From Gammaproteobacteria bacterium (lineage in GTDB: Bacteria; Pseudomonadota; Gammaproteobacteria; HK1): a stretch of 9,601 nt of DNA. Below, one piece after another: positions 6,008 through 9,601 of the stretch (position 1 is the stretch's first letter; every line of letters begins with the position of its first letter). The DNA lies in assembly GCA_020444775.1 (NCBI GenBank), contig JAGRHX010000359.1, forward strand, positions 1 through 9,601, in the 5' to 3' direction. A program made the translations under genes and the position numbers. The notes beneath the pieces are model-generated. The model worked only from the letters and a program-made list of their open reading frames with translations. It did no database searches and was not told the origin of the DNA.

Positions 6008-8103
6008 ACGAACTGACGCAAGACCACTGGCTGATGGGTAGGCTGGGCCTGGATTCTCTGGCCTTCGTCCAGGCGGTCCGCCATCCAGGGCTCAGCGAGC
6101 TGATCGCGTCCGGGGCGGCATTCGTTGTCGTCCTCGGCGCCATCGTGTTGCTGGCGGTGCTGACACGGCGTCGCGCCTGGCGGCGTTTGTGGTCGGACTG
6201 GCTTAGCAGTGTCGACCACAAACGCATAGGCATCATGTATCTGGTGCTCTCGTTCGTCATGCTCGGTCGTGGCGTGATCGAGGGCGTGCTCATGCGTCTA
6301 CAGCAGGCCGATGGTCTGGGCGGCGGCTTTCTCACCCCGGAGCATTTCGCAGAGCTCTTCAGCACTCATGGCACGATCATGATCTTCTTCGTCGCGATGC
6401 CGTTCGTGGCCGGGTTCGTGAACTACGTGATGCCGCTGCAGATCGGCGCGCGCGACGTGTCCTTCCCGGTGCTCAATCAAGTCAGCCTGGCCTTGACCGC
6501 GGCGGGCGCTGCATTGGTCATGTTGTCCCTGGTTGTGGGCAGGTTCTCCTATGGCGGGTGGACTGCCTATCCGCCGTACACGGAGACCGCGTTCCAACCG
6601 GGCCCGGGGCCGGACTATTGGATATGGTCGGTCGTGATCGCAGGCGTCGGGTCGACGCTGACCGGCGTCAACTTCGTCGTGACGATCTACAAGAATCGCG
6701 CCCGGGGTATGAACCTCTGGCGCATGCCACTGTTCACCTGGACCGCGTTGTGTGCCGCCATCATCCTGGTGTTCGCAATGCCGCCGTTGACCGTGGCCTG
6801 CCTGATGCTCGCTTTGGATCGTTATCTGGATTTCCACTTCTTCACCAACGACCTCGGCGGCAACATGATGAACTACGCCAACCTGTTCTGGCTGTTCGGT
6901 CATCCCGAGGTCTACCTGCTGGTGCTGCCAGCCTATGGGATCTTCTCCGAGGTGGTCGCGACCTACGCTGGCAAGCGGTTGTTCGGCTACCACTCCCTGG
7001 TCATCGCCAGCATGGCGATTTCGGTCCTGGCATTCACGGTCTGGCTCCATCATTTCTTTACCATGGGCCAGGGTGCGAACGTCAACATCGCGTTCGGAAT
7101 CGCGACCATGTTCATCGCGGTGCCTACCGGCGTGAAGGTCTATGATTGGATGCTGACGCTCTACCGTGGCCGGATACGGATGGGCGTGCCCATGATCTAC
7201 ACGGCCGGATTCCTGATTCTCTTCGTTATTGGCGGGCTCAGTGGTGTAGTCCTTGCCAACCCCACGATTGACTACCAGGTGCACAACACGTTGTTCCTGG
7301 TTGCGCATTTCCACAATGTGCTCATCCCGGGTGTGCTCTTCGCGATGCTCGCCGGTTGGCACTACTGGTTCCCGAAGATGTTCGGATTCGAGCTGAACGA
7401 GCGCCTGGGTCGAGTCGCCGCGCTGCTGTGGATCCCGGGATTTGCCTTGACCTTCCTGCCTCTATACGTGGTCGGTTTGATGGGGATGCCTCGCCGCAGC
7501 GTGAGCTACAGCGACCCGGCGTTCCAACCGTACATGCTCGTCGCCGGCATGGGGGCTTTGCTGATTCTGTGCGCGCTGGCGGCGCTGGTCATGCAACTCC
7601 TGGTCAGTATCCGGGACCGCGATCGCCATCGAGTGCCAGCCGGCGATCCCTGGAACGGCCGCACGCTCGAATGGTCCATGTCCGCGCCACCACCGGAGTA
7701 CAACTTCGCAGTCCTTCCGGAGATCACCGACAGGGACGCGCTCGCGGTCGTGAAGGCAGACGGCACATACGCTAGTTGGCCCGATGCCTTCGAGGACATC
7801 GAGATGCCGCGCAACACCTGGTTGGGGGCGGCGACCGGGGGGGCCTGCACGCTACTGGGCTTTGCCTTGGTATTTCATGTCTGGTGGTTGGCCGCGGTCT
7901 GCACGCTCGCCGTGATCGGAGCCGTTATCGTTCACAGCTTCGATATGCGCGGGCCGAGGATCGTGCCCGCGAGCCAGGTTGAGCGGGACCATCGTCTCTG
8001 GCTCGCCAAGGTGGCCGAAGCCGGCTACCGGGAACGCGATGTGGATGCTTTCGCCATCGACGGTGGAGCGTGGGCGAACGAGGAGCGAGGCAATCCGATA
8101 TGA
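6004..8103 (+). CDS. cyoB: Cytochrome bo-type ubiquinol oxidase subunit I
   Basis: The 699-residue catalytic heme-copper subunit (E. coli CyoB: 663). By alignment with E. coli CyoB: low-spin heme b ligands His122 and His437, high-spin heme ligand His435, CuB ligands His300, His349 and His350, and the cross-linked tyrosine Tyr304 in GHPEVY (299-304). The D-channel entrance Asp151 with Asn140 and Asn158, the gating Glu302 and the K-channel Lys378 are all present, so proton pumping is expected; Arg497-Arg498 fit the heme-propionate pair. SVDHKRIGIMYL (69-80) opens the core; helix 0 lies near 38-53. Of the four proposed ubiquinone-site residues, Arg89 and His114 are conserved, while the E. coli Asp75 and Gln101 positions are Glu93 and Glu117. 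The last 50 residues are hydrophilic and diverge from E. coli. A purine-rich stretch just before the start and overlaps at both ends couple it to cyoA and cyoC. Confidence 0.97.
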   Translation: MNELTQDHWLMGRLGLDSLAFVQAVRHPGLSELIASGAAFVVVLGAIVLLAVLTRRRAWRRLWSDWLSSVDHKRIGIMYLVLSFVMLGRGVIEGVLMRLQQADGLGGGFLTPEHFAELFSTHGTIMIFFVAMPFVAGFVNYVMPLQIGARDVSFPVLNQVSLALTAAGAALVMLSLVVGRFSYGGWTAYPPYTETAFQPGPGPDYWIWSVVIAGVGSTLTGVNFVVTIYKNRARGMNLWRMPLFTWTALCAAIILVFAMPPLTVACLMLALDRYLDFHFFTNDLGGNMMNYANLFWLFGHPEVYLLVLPAYGIFSEVVATYAGKRLFGYHSLVIASMAISVLAFTVWLHHFFTMGQGANVNIAFGIATMFIAVPTGVKVYDWMLTLYRGRIRMGVPMIYTAGFLILFVIGGLSGVVLANPTIDYQVHNTLFLVAHFHNVLIPGVLFAMLAGWHYWFPKMFGFELNERLGRVAALLWIPGFALTFLPLYVVGLMGMPRRSVSYSDPAFQPYMLVAGMGALLILCALAALVMQLLVSIRDRDRHRVPAGDPWNGRTLEWSMSAPPPEYNFAVLPEITDRDALAVVKADGTYASWPDAFEDIEMPRNTWLGAATGGACTLLGFALVFHVWWLAAVCTLAVIGAVIVHSFDMRGPRIVPASQVERDHRLWLAKVAEAGYRERDVDAFAIDGGAWANEERGNPI

Positions 8104-8732
8104 GCACGGCTGCGCTTGAAGCGCTGAGACACCCTGGGGTCAATCTAGGCTCGAAACACGGCGAGGCTCACGAGCGGGCCGAAGGTGTGGTCTTCGGCTT
8201 CTGGGTCTACATGATGAGCGACCTCATCATCTTCGGCCTGCTGTTCGCCACCTACGTGACCATGATCGACGCAACGGCCGGCGGACCGGGGCCGGGCGAG
8301 CTGTTCCATCTCGGTAGTGCGTTTGCACAGACGATGCTGCTCCTCATGAGCAGCTTCAGTATCGGAATGGCCTGCCTGGCCATGAAGTATCGCAGCGATA
8401 CGAAGAGGTTGTTTACGTGGCTTGCAGTGACCCTCCTGCTTGGCGCCGGCTTCCTGGTGCTCGAGATGCGTGACCTCATCGGCATGCTTGCGCAAGGCGC
8501 CGGGCCAGCTCGAAGCGGGTTCCTGTCCGCGTTCTTCGCGTTGGTGCCCCTACATGGATTGCATGTGGCCGCAGGGTTGCTTTGGCTGCTGGTGCTTGTG
8601 CTGCAGATCGCCATGTTCGGGCTGGTTCATCAGGTCAAGACTCGCATCCTGCGCCTGGCACTCTTCTGGCACCTGCTCGATGTCGTCTGGGTCGGCATCT
8701 TCTCCGTGGTCTATCTGGGAGGACTGGCATGA
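8100..8732 (+). CDS. cyoC: Cytochrome bo-type ubiquinol oxidase subunit III
   Basis: A 210-residue member of the COX3 family (E. coli CyoC: 204) with five membrane helices; it supports subunit I and has no redox centre. Family blocks are GFWVYMMSDLIIFGLLFATY near residues 33-52, FFALVPLHGLHVAAGLLWL in the fourth helix region, and FWHLLDVVWVGIFSVVYL near the end, very close to the E. coli FWHFLDVVW block. I chose ATG 8100, preceded by GAGGAGCGAGG within about 20 bases and overlapping the cyoB stop (ATGA 8100-8103), over an in-frame ATG at 8070 that would lie inside cyoB. Its own stop overlaps cyoD in the same way. Confidence 0.96.
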   Translation: MSTAALEALRHPGVNLGSKHGEAHERAEGVVFGFWVYMMSDLIIFGLLFATYVTMIDATAGGPGPGELFHLGSAFAQTMLLLMSSFSIGMACLAMKYRSDTKRLFTWLAVTLLLGAGFLVLEMRDLIGMLAQGAGPARSGFLSAFFALVPLHGLHVAAGLLWLLVLVLQIAMFGLVHQVKTRILRLALFWHLLDVVWVGIFSVVYLGGLA

Positions 8733-9247
8733 AGCGCGATCGTGCGGGGTGGGAAGGCGAGCTGGGCACATACACCGTGGGCCTGATTCTGGCCCTGATG
8801 CTCACGTTGATGGCGTTTGCCAGCGTGGCGTGGCTGGGCGTTTCCCGGCAGCTGGCGCTGGGCCTGGTGGCGGTGCTCGGTGTGGTCCAGATCGTCGTTC
8901 ATCTGCGCTTCTTCCTGCATGTGGATCTCAGCGCGCAGAAGCGTGAGGACCTGCAGCTGATCCTGTTCTCCGCTCTGATCCTCGGGATCATGATCGCGGG
9001 CACGATCTGGATCATGGGTAGTCTGCATCTGCGTATGGGGGGCGGCGAGTCTGGCTATGCGTCTCGGCTGCGGGAGCCCACCGAGATGCGCGATGAGCCG
9101 GGCCACGAAATCGATGCTCGGATGGGGCGAAAGCACTGGCAATACGTGGCCGAGATGTCCCGGGCGGAAGCTCGCCAACGGGGTAAGCGGTCTGCGGCGA
9201 GTGACGGCGAGATGCGGGAAGCCTGGGGCGTCACGCCGCTGAGTTGA
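8729..9247 (+). CDS. cyoD: Cytochrome bo-type ubiquinol oxidase subunit IV with long C-terminal extension
   Basis: The first 105 or so residues are a normal CyoD: a short charged N-terminus, then three membrane helices (about 14-36, 42-58 and 76-98), with GVVQIVVHLRFFLHVDLS (51-68) and GTIWIMGSLHLRM (91-103) matching the E. coli VVQVLVHL..FLHM and GSIWIMWNLNYNM blocks. CyoD assists assembly of the CuB-containing subunit I. E. coli CyoD stops at 109 residues; this one runs to 172, adding about 67 hydrophilic, Arg/Glu-rich residues (for example ARMGRKHWQYVAEMSRAEAR, 130-149) with no recognised domain. From the third helix the tail should be on the opposite side from the N-terminus. GGGAGGA lies 6 bases before the ATG, which overlaps the cyoC stop (ATGA 8729-8732). 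Last gene of the operon: no cyoE follows. Confidence 0.93.
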   Translation: MKRDRAGWEGELGTYTVGLILALMLTLMAFASVAWLGVSRQLALGLVAVLGVVQIVVHLRFFLHVDLSAQKREDLQLILFSALILGIMIAGTIWIMGSLHLRMGGGESGYASRLREPTEMRDEPGHEIDARMGRKHWQYVAEMSRAEARQRGKRSAASDGEMREAWGVTPLS

Positions 9248-9306
9248 CTTGGCTACAGCCTGCCCAAGGAGGGAGGATGTCGGCTTGAAGCTAGAGGAGT
9301 TCGTTC

Positions 9307-9330
9307 GCCGCGCTGTTGCGCGGTCATTTT
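9307..9330 (+). terminator. Intrinsic terminator of the cyo operon
   Basis: CCGCGC (9308-9313) pairs perfectly with GCGCGG (9318-9323) around the loop TGTT, with one more G-T pair outside, followed by TCATTTT. It lies 60 bases past the cyoD stop on the same strand. Read on the opposite strand the hairpin has no T run, so it should stop only rightward transcription, shielding the oppositely oriented tRNA. Confidence 0.75.
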
Positions 9331-9358
9331 GCGGGTGCCCGGGGCGGCGCGATCAAGA

Positions 9359-9435
9359 TGGTGGGCCCGGAGGGACTTGAACCCCCGACCAAGTGATTAT
9401 GAGTCACCTGCTCTAACCAACTGAGCTACAGGCCC
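9359..9435 (-). tRNA. tRNA-Ile2 (CAU anticodon, lysidine type)
   Basis: A complete 77-base cloverleaf with encoded CCA: acceptor GGGCCTG/CGGGCCC, D-arm GCTC-AGTTGGTTA-GAGC, anticodon arm GGTGA-CTCATAA-TCACT, variable TGGTC, T-arm GGGGG-TTCAAGT-CCCTC, discriminator A, CCA. The anticodon is CAU (bases 34-36). Several points indicate the isoleucine tRNA whose C34 is converted to lysidine by TilS so that it reads AUA, rather than an elongator methionine tRNA. The acceptor has consecutive C4-G69 and C5-G68 pairs, known TilS recognition features. The anticodon stem has a G27-U43 wobble and the CTCATAATC-CTTGGTC context, as in E. coli ileX. Automatic tools often label such genes tRNA-Met. It lies downstream of the rpoD-like gene end on the same strand, as a CAU tRNA does beside rpoD in Pseudomonas. 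Confidence 0.93.
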
Positions 9436-9492
9436 GTAAGCGTCGGCACGTCGGGAGGTGCGTCGAACACCGCGGTGGAGGCGTGCTCGGCG

Positions 9493-9509
9493 AAAAACGC
9501 GGGCGCGTT
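9493..9509 (-). terminator. Weak intrinsic terminator candidate after the rpoD-like gene
   Basis: On the - strand AACGC-GCCC-GCGTT forms a 5-bp stem and is followed by three further T residues, giving five T in a row. It lies between the rpoD-like stop and the tRNA. If it works, the tRNA needs its own promoter in 9436-9492, where I see no clear one; if it leaks, the tRNA may be processed from the rpoD transcript. Confidence 0.35.
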
Positions 9510-9533
9510 ACCTTTGCGACGAACCCAGAGACG

Positions 9534-9566
9534 CGGACGTGATGTCGGGCATCGACATCACGTCCG
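9534..9566. repeat. Perfect 14-bp inverted repeat just past the rpoD-like stop
   Basis: CGGACGTGATGTCG (9534-9547) and CGACATCACGTCCG (9553-9566) are exact reverse complements around a 5-base loop (GGCAT). On the - strand it begins 9 bases after the stop codon of the rpoD-like gene, so it would form the first structure of that mRNA's 3' UTR. There is no T run on either side, so it is not a textbook intrinsic terminator; an mRNA-stabilising hairpin, a REP-like element or a protein-binding palindrome are alternatives. Confidence 0.8.
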
Positions 9567-9575
9567 GATAAGGCA

Positions 9576-9601
9576 TCAGGTATCCAGGAAGCTGCGCAGC
9601 T
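9576..9601 (-). CDS. rpoD: RNA polymerase sigma factor RpoD, last codons only
   Basis: Read on the - strand from the window edge, the codons give LRSFLDT and then TGA (9578-9576). The E. coli sigma-70 C-terminus is VLRSFLDD, and LRSFLD followed by one residue is typical of gammaproteobacterial RpoD. Only seven complete codons are visible, so the call rests on this short match plus the neighbouring CAU tRNA, an arrangement also seen downstream of rpoD in Pseudomonas. The rest of the gene, including regions 1-4, is outside the window. Confidence 0.7.

Noticed and set aside
6298..7362. - strand frame of 354 codons opposite cyoB
   Set aside because: His/Glu/Arg-rich low-complexity translation, antisense to a fully conserved cyoB.
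9359..9435. Elongator or initiator tRNA-Met
   Set aside because: The acceptor C4-G69/C5-G68 pairs, G27-U43 and the ileX-like variable region fit tRNA-Ile2; an initiator would have a mismatched 1-72 pair and GGG/CCC in the anticodon stem, which are absent.

Overview
This is a GC-rich bacterial chromosome segment, most likely from a proteobacterium and probably a gammaproteobacterium. The evidence is the alpha/beta/gamma style of the NuoI C-terminus, a cytochrome bo-type quinol oxidase operon in the order A-B-C-D, a tRNA with the features of the lysidine-type tRNA-Ile(CAU) encoding its own CCA end, and a last gene fragment ending in LRSFLDT, which matches the C-terminus of gammaproteobacterial RpoD. 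I cannot name a genus from this sequence alone.

Layout. Bases 1-293 are the 3' end of a nuoI-like gene (complex I subunit with two 4Fe-4S clusters) on the + strand. No nuoJ follows it; instead a convergent 14-TM-type MFS drug transporter gene ends at 342 on the - strand. A gap of about 0.6 kb (1716-2342), with no convincing gene but several small inverted repeats, separates that transporter from a rightward block: an EmrA-like membrane-fusion adaptor (2343-3446), an EmrB-like MFS pump (3443-4996), then cyoA, cyoB, cyoC and cyoD (5126-9247). Five of the six genes in this block are joined at ATGA stop/start overlaps or by short spacing, so emrAB and cyoABCD are each translationally coupled; the 129-base gap between emrB and cyoA contains no visible terminator. 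A good intrinsic terminator (9307-9330) closes the block. On the - strand, at the right edge, lie the last codons of an rpoD-like gene, a perfect 14-bp inverted repeat, a weak terminator-like hairpin, and tRNA-Ile2(CAU).

How the parts may work together. Complex I and the bo-type oxidase are entry and exit points of a quinone-based respiratory chain and both generate proton-motive force; the two MFS transporters (EmrAB in particular) are of proton-driven families. That makes a metabolic link plausible but the sequence does not prove one. The window is mostly composed of known families. What stands out is in the details: a CyoA with no lipoprotein signal or cysteine, acidic substitutions at two proposed quinone-site positions of CyoB, a CyoD with a 67-residue hydrophilic tail, no cyoE beside the operon, and a nuoI that is not followed by nuoJ. 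I did not find evidence of a mobile element, CRISPR array or a wholly new system.
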